Source: Prado023 sp963714995 (lineage in GTDB: Bacteria > Actinomycetota > Actinomycetes > S36-B12 > CAIYMF01). From it: a stretch of 64,000 nt of DNA. Each line of letters opens with the position of its first letter. The first letter of the stretch is position 1. The notes beneath the pieces were generated by a model. That model made no database searches, was not told the origin of the DNA, and saw nothing but the letters and a program-made list of their open reading frames with translations. The stretch is from NCBI GenBank assembly GCA_963714995.1, contig CAVQQP010000019.1, positions 434,001 to 498,000 on the forward strand, given 5' to 3'. Below, one piece after another: positions 27,422 to 35,929 of this stretch. A program made the translations under genes and the position numbers.

Positions 27422-28801
27422 TCACTCCACCTCAACGCCACCGTGCCGCCTCCCGGCGTGTTCTGCCAGTTCGGCTGCCGCGCGCTTGATCCCGCGCGCC
27501 AGGACGGCGATGTCACCGGCCTGATCGGCGTCCCCGGTCACGCCGACGTTCAGCGTGCCGTCGTAGCTGAAGATGCCGGTGGTGATGCAGGTATGCCCAG
27601 CCACGGGGATGAGCGGATACATGGCCAGCACACGCCGTCCACACAGGTGCACCGGGAACTGCGGGCCGGGCACGTTGGTCGTCAGGGTGTCCATGAACCA
27701 CGCGGGCGCGCGTCGCCCGAGGGCGCCGACTGCCACGTCCTGGACGGCTGCGGGCACGGTCCGGTCCACGAGCCCCAACACCGCCGACGCCAGGGCCGGG
27801 GTGCCAGCCTCCCGCCCGTGGGCCACGCCGGCCCGCACTGCCGCGAGCCGGTCCGCCGGGTCGGCGATCCCGACCGGCAGGTGACCGAGCATCCCACTGA
27901 GCCGGTTCTGCGCACTGTCGTCGCCCGGGGTACGCATGGACACCGGGACGAGGTTGCGCACCACACGGCCCTCCACGGGCTCCCCGCGGTCGAGGAGCAG
28001 CTCCCGGAACCCGCCCGCGACACACGCCAGTACGACGTCGTTCACGGTCGCGCCGAGTGCCCGTCCAGTGGACTTGACCTCCCTCAGGGAGATGTCGACC
28101 GAGACCCACACCCGGCCAGGGCCGACAGGTCCTGCGAGCGGACCCGGCGGACGGGGGACCAGGGCGGTCGCGGCAGGGATCACATGGGGAACGGCCCCAC
28201 GAACGGAGTCGAGGGCGTGGCCAAGGGTGTGCGCGATGTCGGAGGCCAGGGCCGTGGGGTTCGCGACGGTCACAGTCGGCGCTGCCTGCGCCGCCAGGAG
28301 GGCGTCGGCGAGGGTCTGCCCACCGTCCGGCTCAACGTCGAACCCGTGACCCAGGAGGATCAGGGTCCCGACCCCGTCCGCGATCGTGTGGTGCACCCGC
28401 CAGACCAGGGCCCAGCGATCCCCGAGCCCGTCGACGACCCACATGTCCCACAGCGGCAGATCCGGCGGCAGTGGCTGCTCCATGACATGGCCGACGGCGG
28501 CGTCAAGGCCGGGCTGGTTGCCGGGCGTGGACGCATCGACATGGTGCAGGTGCCCCGCGAGATCCGCGTGCGCGGACTCGACCCAGACCGGTCGGCGAAG
28601 CCCGATGCCGCGAGCATCGAGGTCCTGATGGAGCCGGGGCATCCGATCCAGCCGTTGGGCGACCATCGCGAGCAACTCGTCGTCAGGGGGCGCGGGGCCC
28701 TCGGCCACAGCGACGGTGCCGATCGCGATCGGCGGCCCCTCCCCCTGCATCTCCAGCCAGACGAGGTCGAGGGCATGGAGTCGGTCAGCGCCATCGGCCA
28801 T
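27422..28801 (-). CDS. wax ester synthase/diacylglycerol acyltransferase (WS/DGAT)
   Basis: 459-residue bifunctional acyltransferase that condenses acyl-CoA with fatty alcohol or diacylglycerol to give storage wax esters or triacylglycerol. The catalytic motif HHTIADG (HHxxxDG) is near residues 138-144, and GATVNDVVLACVAGG and PGPQFPVHLCGRRV are further family signatures. Start ATG 28801 (MADGADRLHALDLVWLEM). Convergent with DUF222, divergent from the antiporter. The product, diacylglycerol-derived, would draw on the PlsB/PlsC products of this window. Confidence 0.88.
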   Translation of the reverse strand: MADGADRLHALDLVWLEMQGEGPPIAIGTVAVAEGPAPPDDELLAMVAQRLDRMPRLHQDLDARGIGLRRPVWVESAHADLAGHLHHVDASTPGNQPGLDAAVGHVMEQPLPPDLPLWDMWVVDGLGDRWALVWRVHHTIADGVGTLILLGHGFDVEPDGGQTLADALLAAQAAPTVTVANPTALASDIAHTLGHALDSVRGAVPHVIPAATALVPRPPGPLAGPVGPGRVWVSVDISLREVKSTGRALGATVNDVVLACVAGGFRELLLDRGEPVEGRVVRNLVPVSMRTPGDDSAQNRLSGMLGHLPVGIADPADRLAAVRAGVAHGREAGTPALASAVLGLVDRTVPAAVQDVAVGALGRRAPAWFMDTLTTNVPGPQFPVHLCGRRVLAMYPLIPVAGHTCITTGIFSYDGTLNVGVTGDADQAGDIAVLARGIKRAAAELAEHAGRRHGGVEVE

Positions 28802-28895
28802 GGCCCCATGGTCCCGCCCGGGCCGGCTGCCCGCCAGTCGGTGTGGGAGCTGATCGTCCTGGGATGGACGGCATGCCTGTGGCAGGGTTCCCACC

Positions 28896-29978
28896 ATGCG
28901 TCAATGGCAGTGGACCGCCATCCCCCTCCTGAGCCTGACAGCCCTGATCGCAACATGGGGAAGCACGCCCATGGGCGGCGCCGCCCTGGTCCTGGCCCTG
29001 TTCCTCGGAGCGGCCGTCCTCAGCTCGGTGCACCACGCCGAGGTCCTTGCCCACCGGTTCGGCGAGCCCTTCGGATCATTGACGCTGGCAGTCGCCGTCA
29101 CCGCCATCGAGGTGGCCCTGATCGTCACGCTGACGCTCGGCGGCGGGGCGGGCACCGAGTCCCTGGCCCGGGACACCGTGTTCGCCGCGTTCATCATCGC
29201 GACCAACGCCATCGTTGGCGCGTCACTGCTCGCCAGGACGCTGCGCGGCGGCGTGGCGGAGTTCAACGCCGAGGGCACCGGCGCCATGCTGGCCACCCTG
29301 ACCGCAGTGGCCACGCTGTCGCTGATCCTGCCGAACTTCACCTCCAGCTCGCCGGGCCCCACGTTCTCGACCGGGCAGCTGGTCTTCGCCGCTGTGTCGT
29401 CGCTGAGCCTGTACCTGCTGTTCGTCTTCGTCCAGACGGTGCGCCACCGCGAGCAGTTCGCCGCCGTGGGGCGGACCGCGCCGGGGATGTCGCACGAGGA
29501 CGACCACGAGCCGATCCCGAGCAACGGGGCAGCCCTGGCCAGCTTCGGGCTCCTGCTGGCGTCCCTGGTGGCCGTGGTCGGCCTGGCCAAGGTGGTCTCC
29601 CCCGCGATGGAACGGGCCATCGTCGAGGCCGGGCTGCCGGTGACCACGGTCGGCGTGATCATCGCGATGCTGATCCTCATGCCCGAGGGGATCTCCGCGG
29701 TGCATGCCGCCCGGGCTGACGACGTGCAGCGCAGCTTCAACCTGGCCTACGGCTCGGCGATGGCCAGCATCGGGCTGACGATCCCGGCGATCGCGATCGT
29801 GTCCCTCGCCTCCGACCGGCAGCTGCTCCTCGGCCTGGAGCCCACCGGGATCCTGTTGGCCGCGCTCACCGTCGTCGTCTCGGTGCTGACCGTCACCCCG
29901 GGTCGCGCCACGCTGCTCCAGGCCGGCGTGCACCTGACGATCGCGGCAGGGTTCGTCACGCTGGCGATCCTGCCCTGA
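28896..29978 (+). CDS. chaA: Ca2+/H+ antiporter (ChaA/CAX family)
   Basis: 360-residue protein with about 11 hydrophobic helices in two homologous halves. The duplicated ion-binding alpha repeats are visible: SSVHHAEVLAHRFGEPFGSLTLAVAVTAIEVALI in the first half and MPEGISAVHAARADDVQRSFNLAYGSAMASIGLTIP in the second, each with the conserved acidic residue. It exchanges Ca2+ (or Na+/K+) for protons at the plasma membrane. ATG 28896. Divergent promoter region of 94 bp with the WS/DGAT gene. Confidence 0.85.
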   Translation: MRQWQWTAIPLLSLTALIATWGSTPMGGAALVLALFLGAAVLSSVHHAEVLAHRFGEPFGSLTLAVAVTAIEVALIVTLTLGGGAGTESLARDTVFAAFIIATNAIVGASLLARTLRGGVAEFNAEGTGAMLATLTAVATLSLILPNFTSSSPGPTFSTGQLVFAAVSSLSLYLLFVFVQTVRHREQFAAVGRTAPGMSHEDDHEPIPSNGAALASFGLLLASLVAVVGLAKVVSPAMERAIVEAGLPVTTVGVIIAMLILMPEGISAVHAARADDVQRSFNLAYGSAMASIGLTIPAIAIVSLASDRQLLLGLEPTGILLAALTVVVSVLTVTPGRATLLQAGVHLTIAAGFVTLAILP

Positions 29979-30009
29979 CACCGGCGTCGGCTGGGGAATA
30001 CTGCGCTGC

Positions 30010-30924
30010 ATGGTCGTGGCAGAGGCAGCGCGCGCCACATGCGCCCTGCTCCCCGCTCGGCCGGGTGTCTACCGGTTCCGCGACCACCGCGGCGTGGCCA
30101 TGTACATCGGCCGGGCGACCAACCTGCGGACCCGGACCGCGTCCTACTGGGGTCCCCTGAAGGGCCGTGCGCGGCTGCGGCGGATGGTGCCGCAGATCGC
30201 CTCGGTGGAGGCCCTCGAGTGCGCCTCGGTCCACGAGGCCACGTGGCTCGAGCGCAACCTCCTCGAACGTGGGCTCCTGCGCTGGAACCGTGCCCGCGGC
30301 GGCCAGGAGGTGCCCGTGTGGCTCACCCTCGACCCAGGTCCGCGTGCACCCGCACTGCGGCTGGCCCATGCCCCGGACGCGAACGTCATCACCCTCGGCC
30401 CGTTCCTGGGGGCTGACCGGGCGCGACTCGTGCGCTCAGGCCTGCACAGGGTCTGGCCCATGGCCGCCACCGGTGCGGGGCTGACCCGCTCGGAGCGCGA
30501 CATCGCCGCCAGTCGCGGGGTCGGCCCCGGGGACCGCGACCTGTTCGTGGCCATGATCACCGATGCACTGTCCGGGGGTGGGTCGGCGGTCGACGCCTGG
30601 CGCGCCGGCCTGCTGGAGGCCCGGGATCGGGCCGTGGCCGGGCTGGCCTTCGAGCTCGCGCGCCAGATCACCGACGAGCTCGACGTGATCGACTGGGCCA
30701 CCGGAACGCAACGCGTGACGACGACCGACCCGATCCATGCCGACGTCCACGGCTGGCATTCGGGGGTGCTCATCAGCCTGGAGATCCGCGCCGGCCGGAT
30801 GGAGCGCTGGCACCAGCGCACCGTGGAACGCCCACCGCTGGCCAGGCTCGAGGCCACACCACCACCATGGCGGGAGTTCGCCGACGGGAACGCCCGCCTC
30901 GCCGCCCGGCTGCTCGGCCGGTAG
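30010..30924 (+). CDS. GIY-YIG nuclease domain protein (UvrC N-terminal-like)
   Basis: 304-residue protein with a UvrC-type GIY-YIG domain at the N-terminus: LPARPGVYRFRDHRGVAMYIGRATNLRTRTASY (about 14-46), plus the conserved Arg and Glu further on (EATWLERNLL). After residue 90 the sequence does not continue as UvrC (no UvrB-binding or RNase H-like part), but a coiled segment LEARDRAVAGLAFELARQITDEL resembles the UvrB/UvrC motif. It resembles the Cho-type single-domain incision nuclease. DNA repair role inferred. Confidence 0.75.
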   Translation: MVVAEAARATCALLPARPGVYRFRDHRGVAMYIGRATNLRTRTASYWGPLKGRARLRRMVPQIASVEALECASVHEATWLERNLLERGLLRWNRARGGQEVPVWLTLDPGPRAPALRLAHAPDANVITLGPFLGADRARLVRSGLHRVWPMAATGAGLTRSERDIAASRGVGPGDRDLFVAMITDALSGGGSAVDAWRAGLLEARDRAVAGLAFELARQITDELDVIDWATGTQRVTTTDPIHADVHGWHSGVLISLEIRAGRMERWHQRTVERPPLARLEATPPPWREFADGNARLAARLLGR

Positions 30925-30945
30925 CGGCGGTCTACTGTCCTCCAC

Positions 30946-31419
30946 ATGCCCTCAGCCCGCCTCCTGGTCGTCCACCACACACCGTCGATGGCCGTGCGCG
31001 AGATGCTCGAGGCGCTCGTCGCCGGAGCCGGGCACCCGGACCTGGCTGAGGTCGAGGTCGCGATCGAACCTGCCCTGTCGGCGACCGTGACGGACCTCCT
31101 GGCGGCTGACGCCCTGGTGCTGCTCACGCCGGCCAACATCGGCTACATGAGCGGCGCCCTCAAGCACTTCTTCGACACGATCTACTACCCCTGCATGGAC
31201 GCCACGCGGGGCCTTCCGTGGGGCCTGGCAGTGCACGGGAACACCGACACGACGGGCGCGGTCCGCTCAGTGCAGAAGATCGCGGCCGCCCTCAAGTGGG
31301 AGCAGTCCGCGGAGGTGCTCTCGATCATCGGCGCCCCGAGTCCGGCGGAGCTGGCTGCAGCCACGGAGCTGGGTGCCACGCTCGCCGCGATCGGCCTGGC
31401 ACGCCGGATGCCGGGATGA
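30946..31419 (+). CDS. flavodoxin-like NAD(P)H-dependent oxidoreductase
   Basis: 157-residue single-domain flavodoxin fold. The FMN phosphate loop region is LVVHHTPSMAVREMLEAL (about 6-23), and the ADALVLLTPANIGYMSGALKHFFDTIYYPCM segment is the FMN ring contact loop typical of flavodoxin-like reductases. ATG 30946. It follows the GIY-YIG gene by 21 bp. Electron partner unknown. Confidence 0.75.
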   Translation: MPSARLLVVHHTPSMAVREMLEALVAGAGHPDLAEVEVAIEPALSATVTDLLAADALVLLTPANIGYMSGALKHFFDTIYYPCMDATRGLPWGLAVHGNTDTTGAVRSVQKIAAALKWEQSAEVLSIIGAPSPAELAAATELGATLAAIGLARRMPG

Positions 31420-31437
31420 CCCGCTGATCGCCGGGAA

Positions 31438-32121
31438 TCAGGATCCGCGGCGGCTGGTGCGGCTGATCTCGTCGAGAAGGGCGGCCCGTGCGTCGGCAGC
31501 GGGGACCGAGTGGCGCTCCATCCACGAGGCCGTCAGGGTGGCCGGGCCATCACCGGCCTCGGTCCGCAGTCCGTCGACGATGCCCCGGACGTCCTGCGGG
31601 CGCTTGTTCTGGCTCATCTTCGCCTTGGCCTCGACCCGGGTGAGCTGGATCTCGATCCCGACGATCGCCCGCAGCATCCGCTCGATGTAGTCGGCGGGCA
31701 CCTGGTCCACGGAGTAGTCCGTCTCGTGGGCGGCAGTGAGCCGGCGGACGGCGTCCTCGGTCCACGCAGGGTCGTCATGGACGATCAGCCGGCCGTAGGC
31801 ATGGACGGTCAGGTAGTTCCAGGTCGGCACGACCTGGCCGCCCTCGGCCAGGGAGGGCAGCCACCGCGGGGAGACGTAGTGCTCAGCCCCATGGACGATC
31901 ACCATCGCCTCGCCCAGCACCGGGTCCCGGGCCTGGCTGTTGTTCCGCGCGACGTGGGTGACCAGGGACCCATGATCGGCGCCGTCCGGGTCGAAGAGGA
32001 ACGGCAGGAACGTGGCGGCCAGCCCGGACTCGTGGGCCGTGACGAGGTCCGCCGCCCCGATCCCCGTGAGCAGCTCACCGACCTGCTCGGCAGACATCGA
32101 GAAGTGGTTCGGCACGTACAT
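31438..32121 (-). CDS. FMN-binding negative transcriptional regulator (PaiB-like)
   Basis: 227-residue PaiB-family protein with a split-barrel FMN-binding fold: LPFLFDPDGADHGSLVTHVARNNSQ, followed by AMVIVHGAEHYVSPRWLPSLAEGGQVVPTWNYLTVHAYG, the family's most conserved stretch. PaiB relatives repress sporulation/protease genes in Bacillus; activity here is unproven. ATG 32121 (MYVPNHFSMS) is the standard N-terminus of the family. Convergent with the flavodoxin-like gene 18 bp away. Confidence 0.82.
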   Translation of the reverse strand: MYVPNHFSMSAEQVGELLTGIGAADLVTAHESGLAATFLPFLFDPDGADHGSLVTHVARNNSQARDPVLGEAMVIVHGAEHYVSPRWLPSLAEGGQVVPTWNYLTVHAYGRLIVHDDPAWTEDAVRRLTAAHETDYSVDQVPADYIERMLRAIVGIEIQLTRVEAKAKMSQNKRPQDVRGIVDGLRTEAGDGPATLTASWMERHSVPAADARAALLDEISRTSRRGS

Positions 32122-32183
32122 GCCCCGAGTCTGACAGCCCGCACGCAGCGCCGGGTCGCGGCCCCGACGCGGTGCACCTCACC

Positions 32184-32954
32184 TCAGGCCGGCTCTGGCT
32201 GGCATCGCGGGCACCAGTAGGTGGGCCGGTCCATCGGAGCCACCCCGACGCGCCCGGCCCGGATCGGCGTGCCGCACCGGCGGCATGGCTGGCGGGTCCG
32301 CTCGAACACGCGCAGCTCGCGCCGGGAGGCCGCCGGGGCGTCCACCGCGCGGAGCATCCGAGCGCGGATCGACGTGAGGCCCTCGGCCAGCCCGACCACC
32401 AGGGAGGTCCGGGCGCGTGGGCTCGCCCCCACCTCGCTGGCCAGCTCCGAGGCCCAGATCGTGCCCATCCCGCACACGAGCCGCTGGTCGAGCAGTGCCT
32501 CCACGAGCGGACGGTCGGCGCTGGCGAGCACCTGCCCGGCGGACTCCGGATCGAAGCCCTCGGCCATGATGTCGGGGCCGAGATGCCCGACCCAGTGGGC
32601 CTCCTCGCGGGTGCGCCGGACCTCGACGTCGTGCACGCGCACGCCCACCGCCTGCGCCGAGGAGGTGGCCAGCCACACCCGGATCTGGTGCCCCGGTGCC
32701 CCGGGCGCACCAGGGGGTCCGGTCCGCCACGAACCATCCATCCGCAGGTGGTGATGCAGGGTCCACTCCCGCTGCTCGGCGACCAGGCGCGTGAGCATGT
32801 GCTTGCCGATGACGTGGGTGCCGAGGACCTGCATCCCCGTCAGGTCAACGGTGGCGAACCTCGGCACCCGCACGTCAGCACGTACCAGCACTCCCCCGGC
32901 CAACGCCTCATCGAGCCGCCGGGCGGTTCGGCGCACGGCGTCCCCCTCTGGCAT
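32184..32954 (-). CDS. Fpg/Nei-family DNA glycosylase (endonuclease VIII-like)
   Basis: 256-residue base-excision repair enzyme. The mature start PEGD sets the catalytic Pro2 and Glu3, fixing the start at ATG 32954. A helix-two-turn-helix lies around LVCGMGTIWASELASE and a C-terminal zinc finger is intact: CRRCGTPIRAG followed by YWCPRCQ, with four Cys. It excises oxidised pyrimidines and cleaves the strand. Nei2-like by context and length. The adjacent GIY-YIG gene makes this a small repair neighbourhood. Confidence 0.85.
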   Translation of the reverse strand: MPEGDAVRRTARRLDEALAGGVLVRADVRVPRFATVDLTGMQVLGTHVIGKHMLTRLVAEQREWTLHHHLRMDGSWRTGPPGAPGAPGHQIRVWLATSSAQAVGVRVHDVEVRRTREEAHWVGHLGPDIMAEGFDPESAGQVLASADRPLVEALLDQRLVCGMGTIWASELASEVGASPRARTSLVVGLAEGLTSIRARMLRAVDAPAASRRELRVFERTRQPCRRCGTPIRAGRVGVAPMDRPTYWCPRCQPEPA

Positions 32955-33004
32955 GCGCCCATCGTCACCCATCGGTGGGGCAGTGGTGGTGCCGGGGTTC
33001 GGGG

Positions 33005-33313
33005 TCAGCCCGGCGCGCCCCACCCCAGGGCCAGCGCGGCGGCATGGATTCCCGCAGCGAGCTCCAGGTCCCTGGCGGTCAGGCCACCGGCGTCGTGCGT
33101 GGTCAGGGTGAAGGTCACCCGACGCCACCGAATGTCGATGTCGGGGTGGTGGTCGGCTGCCTCCGCCAGCTCGGCGACACGCTCGACCAGGGCGATCGCC
33201 ACGGGGAACGTGGGCATCGCGTAATTGCCCGTGATGACATCCCCGGCGCGCTGCCACCCGGGCAGCGCGGTCAGCCCTCGATCGATCTGGTCATCGGGCA
33301 GCCGCTGGCTCAT
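33005..33313 (-). CDS. pterin-4a-carbinolamine dehydratase
   Basis: 102-residue dehydratase that regenerates oxidised pterin after aromatic amino acid hydroxylase action. The active-site motif HHPDIDIRW is at about 55-63, preceded by the usual GWQRAGDVITGNY. ATG 33313 gives the canonical length. No pterin-dependent hydroxylase gene is in the window. Confidence 0.83.
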   Translation of the reverse strand: MSQRLPDDQIDRGLTALPGWQRAGDVITGNYAMPTFPVAIALVERVAELAEAADHHPDIDIRWRRVTFTLTTHDAGGLTARDLELAAGIHAAALALGWGAPG

Positions 33314-33351
33314 GCGCCCAGCGTGGCATGAGCCCCGCGAACCCGCAGGGC

Positions 33352-34154
33352 TCAGCGCAGGTTCGCCGTCATCCACTGCGCGCCGAAGTCCACGATGTCG
33401 GATGCCTCGATGAGCTCCGCGACAGCGCCACCCACGGTGCCGACCAGCGCCCGCCCGGTGGCGAGGTACTCGCGCAGGATGATCGCGAAGTAGTCCTCCG
33501 CCGGCTGGCGCGCGTCGGGCACGATGCCGTTCTCGTCGTCCATGCACTCGACCACGACGATCCGCGGCCCATCCGGCCCCAGCACCCTGCGATGGCGGCG
33601 GACCCGGACGGTGTCGGGCACGTCCGCGCAGTACTCGGCGAAGTGCAGCACCGAGACCGTGTCCGGATCAGCGCCCAGGCGCAGGACGCGACCGCCCGCC
33701 GCGACGAACCGGTCCAGGGCCGACCCGGGGCCGTAGTAGTCGTCCCAGGGCAGGTCGGCGAGCAGCTCGGTGGCCAGCCGCCCGCGGGCGGCGAACCGGC
33801 CCTCCGGGTGATCGTTGACCACGGTGCCCGGCATCGTGCGCATCACCTCGGCCAGCACGCCCACCTCCGGCAGGACCGGCGTGGTCGCGTTGTCGAAGGG
33901 ATCGGCGTCCGCCAGCAGCGCCGCCCGCTCGGACTCCGGGTGGCGATTGACCCAGTCCCATTCGTTGGCCGCCCCGAGGATCATCACCACGGTTCCCTCC
34001 GTGGCCCGAGGGCCTGCTCCACTGCCTCGATCACGCCCACGGCACCGCCCACCACGGGACCGATCCGGCGCAGCGATGCATGCAGGAACAGCATGTCGCC
34101 GGCCCGCACGCCCAGGGCCGTCAGCTCGGCGGCGAGCACGGCAGGGGTCAGCAC
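33352..34154 (-). CDS. aminoglycoside 3-N-acetyltransferase (AAC(3)) family protein (one frameshift)
   Basis: About 267 residues of the AAC(3)/antibiotic_NAT fold. The N-terminal 55 residues (GDMLFLHASLRRIGPVVGG) and the rest (from VMILGAANEWDWVNRHPES on, with MRTMPGTVVNDHPEGRFAARG and SVLHFAEYCADVP) are in different frames, broken near 34000 by an apparent missing base. GTG 34154 start. Chromosomal members often do not confer resistance, so the antibiotic role is only possible. Divergent from the ABC gene 67 bp away. Confidence 0.78.
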
Positions 34155-34220
34155 CGATCCAGTGTGGTCCAGATCCTCGCCCGTGACATCCCCCAGCGCC
34201 GGCTGGCAGACTCCATCCTC

Positions 34221-35078
34221 GTGGACGGCCAACCCGCGATCCTGGTCAGTGGCCTGGCCAAGGCCTACGGCGACCTGCGCGCCGTGGACGGGATCGACCT
34301 GCGCGTCGACCGCGGCCAGTGCGTGGCACTGCTCGGGCCGAACGGCGCCGGGAAGACCACCACGACCGAGATCCTCGAGGGCTACCGGCACCGCGACGCC
34401 GGTGAGGTCCACGTGCTCGGCGTCGACCCGGCACAGGCCGACCGACGATGGCGCACCCGCATCGGGATCGTGCTGCAGCAGGTCGGCGACCTCGGCGACC
34501 TCACGGTCCGCGAGTCGCTGCGGCACTTCGCGGGGTACTACCCGGATCCCCGACCCGTGGACGAGGTGCTGGAGCGCGTCGGCCTGACGGCCAAGGCGGA
34601 CTCCCGCGGCCGGACCCTCTCCGGCGGGCAGCGTCGACGCCTGGACGTCGGGCTGGGCATCATCGGCCGGCCGGACCTGCTCTTCCTCGACGAGCCGACC
34701 ACCGGGTTCGACCCGGAGGCCCGCCGCGAGTTCTGGGCGCTCATCGAGTCGCTCAAGGCCGAGGGGGCCACGATCCTGCTGACCACGCACTACCTCGAGG
34801 AGGCCGAGGCCCTGGCTGACATGGTGGGCGTCATCAACCGCGGCCGGATGGTGGCGTTCGACCCGCCCCACGAGCTGGGCGGCCGGCACACCGGCAGCAC
34901 CCGGGTGGCCTGGACCGAGGACGGCCAGCCGAGGTCGCAGGAGACCGACTCCCCCACCGCGCTGGTCGGCGAGCTGTCCGCGCGGTTCGGCGGTGAGGTG
35001 CCCAACCTCTCGGTGACCCGCCCCACGCTGGAGGACATGTACCTCGACCTGGTCGACGATGGGGAGGCCCGGTCATGA
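34221..35078 (+). CDS. ABC exporter ATP-binding protein (drug/ABC-2 type)
   Basis: About 285 residues from GTG 34221. Walker A GPNGAGKTTT, signature LSGGQRRRLDVGLGI, Walker B LLFLDEPTTGFDP and switch His in LLTTHYLEEAEAL are intact. The C-terminal half (GRHTGSTRVAWTE onwards) matches the DrrA-like multidrug/daunorubicin-resistance group. Start uncertain: no strong ribosome site is seen and the frame is open upstream to 34080. Stop overlaps the permease start by 4 nt. With the next gene it forms an ABC-2 exporter of unknown substrate. Confidence 0.82.
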   Translation: MDGQPAILVSGLAKAYGDLRAVDGIDLRVDRGQCVALLGPNGAGKTTTTEILEGYRHRDAGEVHVLGVDPAQADRRWRTRIGIVLQQVGDLGDLTVRESLRHFAGYYPDPRPVDEVLERVGLTAKADSRGRTLSGGQRRRLDVGLGIIGRPDLLFLDEPTTGFDPEARREFWALIESLKAEGATILLTTHYLEEAEALADMVGVINRGRMVAFDPPHELGGRHTGSTRVAWTEDGQPRSQETDSPTALVGELSARFGGEVPNLSVTRPTLEDMYLDLVDDGEARS

Positions 35079-35912
35079 GCACCTCCGACCAGGAGCACCT
35101 CGGAGCTGAGCCCTCCCGGGACGCTGTCGATCGGCCTGTCGCGCATCGGGATCGAGCTCAAGCAGCTGTTCCGCGACCGCGAGGCGTTCGTCTTCACCCT
35201 GGCGCTGCCGATGATCCTGATGCTCGTCTTCGGCTCGGTGTTCGGCAGCCAGCAGCTCGGTGACACCGGGATCACGTTCGCCCAGTACTTCGTGGCCGGG
35301 ATGATCGCCTCGGGCATCGTCTACACGAGCTTCCAGAACCTGGCGATCGGGATCCCGCAGGAGCGCGACGAGGGCACGCTCAAGCGGCTCGAGGGCACCC
35401 CGATGCCCAAGGGCGCGTACTTCATCGGCAAGGTCGGCCAGGTCTGCGTCGTGTACGTGATCCAGCTGATCCTGCTCATGGCCATCGGCGTGCTGCTCTT
35501 CGACGTGGAGCTGCCCAGCACGCCGGCCAAGTGGGCCGCCCTGCTGTGGCTGAGCGTCCTGGGCCTGACCACATGGACCCTGCTGGGCCTGGCCTTCTCC
35601 TCGGTGCCGAAGTCGGGCAAGGGCGCCTCAGCGATCGTGACGCCGATCATCCTCGTGCTGCAGTTCACGTCCGGGGTGTTCTTCGCCTTCAACCAGCTGC
35701 CCGAGTGGATGCAGCAGTTCGCCGCGCTGTTCCCGCTCAAGTGGCTGACCCAGGGGATGCGCTACGTGTTCCTGCCCGAGGGGGCGGAGGTGCTCGAGGT
35801 CGTGGGGTCCTTCGAGATGCCCCGGGTGGCCATGGTGCTGCTGGTGTGGACCGTCCTGAGCGCGATGCTCGCGTGGGGGTTCTTCCGCTGGCGCCGCCGC
35901 GGCGACGGGTAG
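35075..35912 (+). CDS. ABC-2 type exporter permease (one frameshift)
   Basis: About 278 residues with six hydrophobic helices and the ABC2_membrane pattern: RIGIELKQLFRDREAFVFTLALPMILMLVFGS near the start, then a conserved GIPQERDEGTLKRLEGTPMPKGAY and FFAFNQLPEWMQQFAALFPLKWLTQGMRYVFL. An extra base near 35120 shifts the first 15 residues. ATG 35075 overlaps the ATPase TGA (ATGA). Partner of the preceding ATPase. Confidence 0.82.
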
Positions 35913-35929
35913 GGGGTGGCGAGGCAGGG

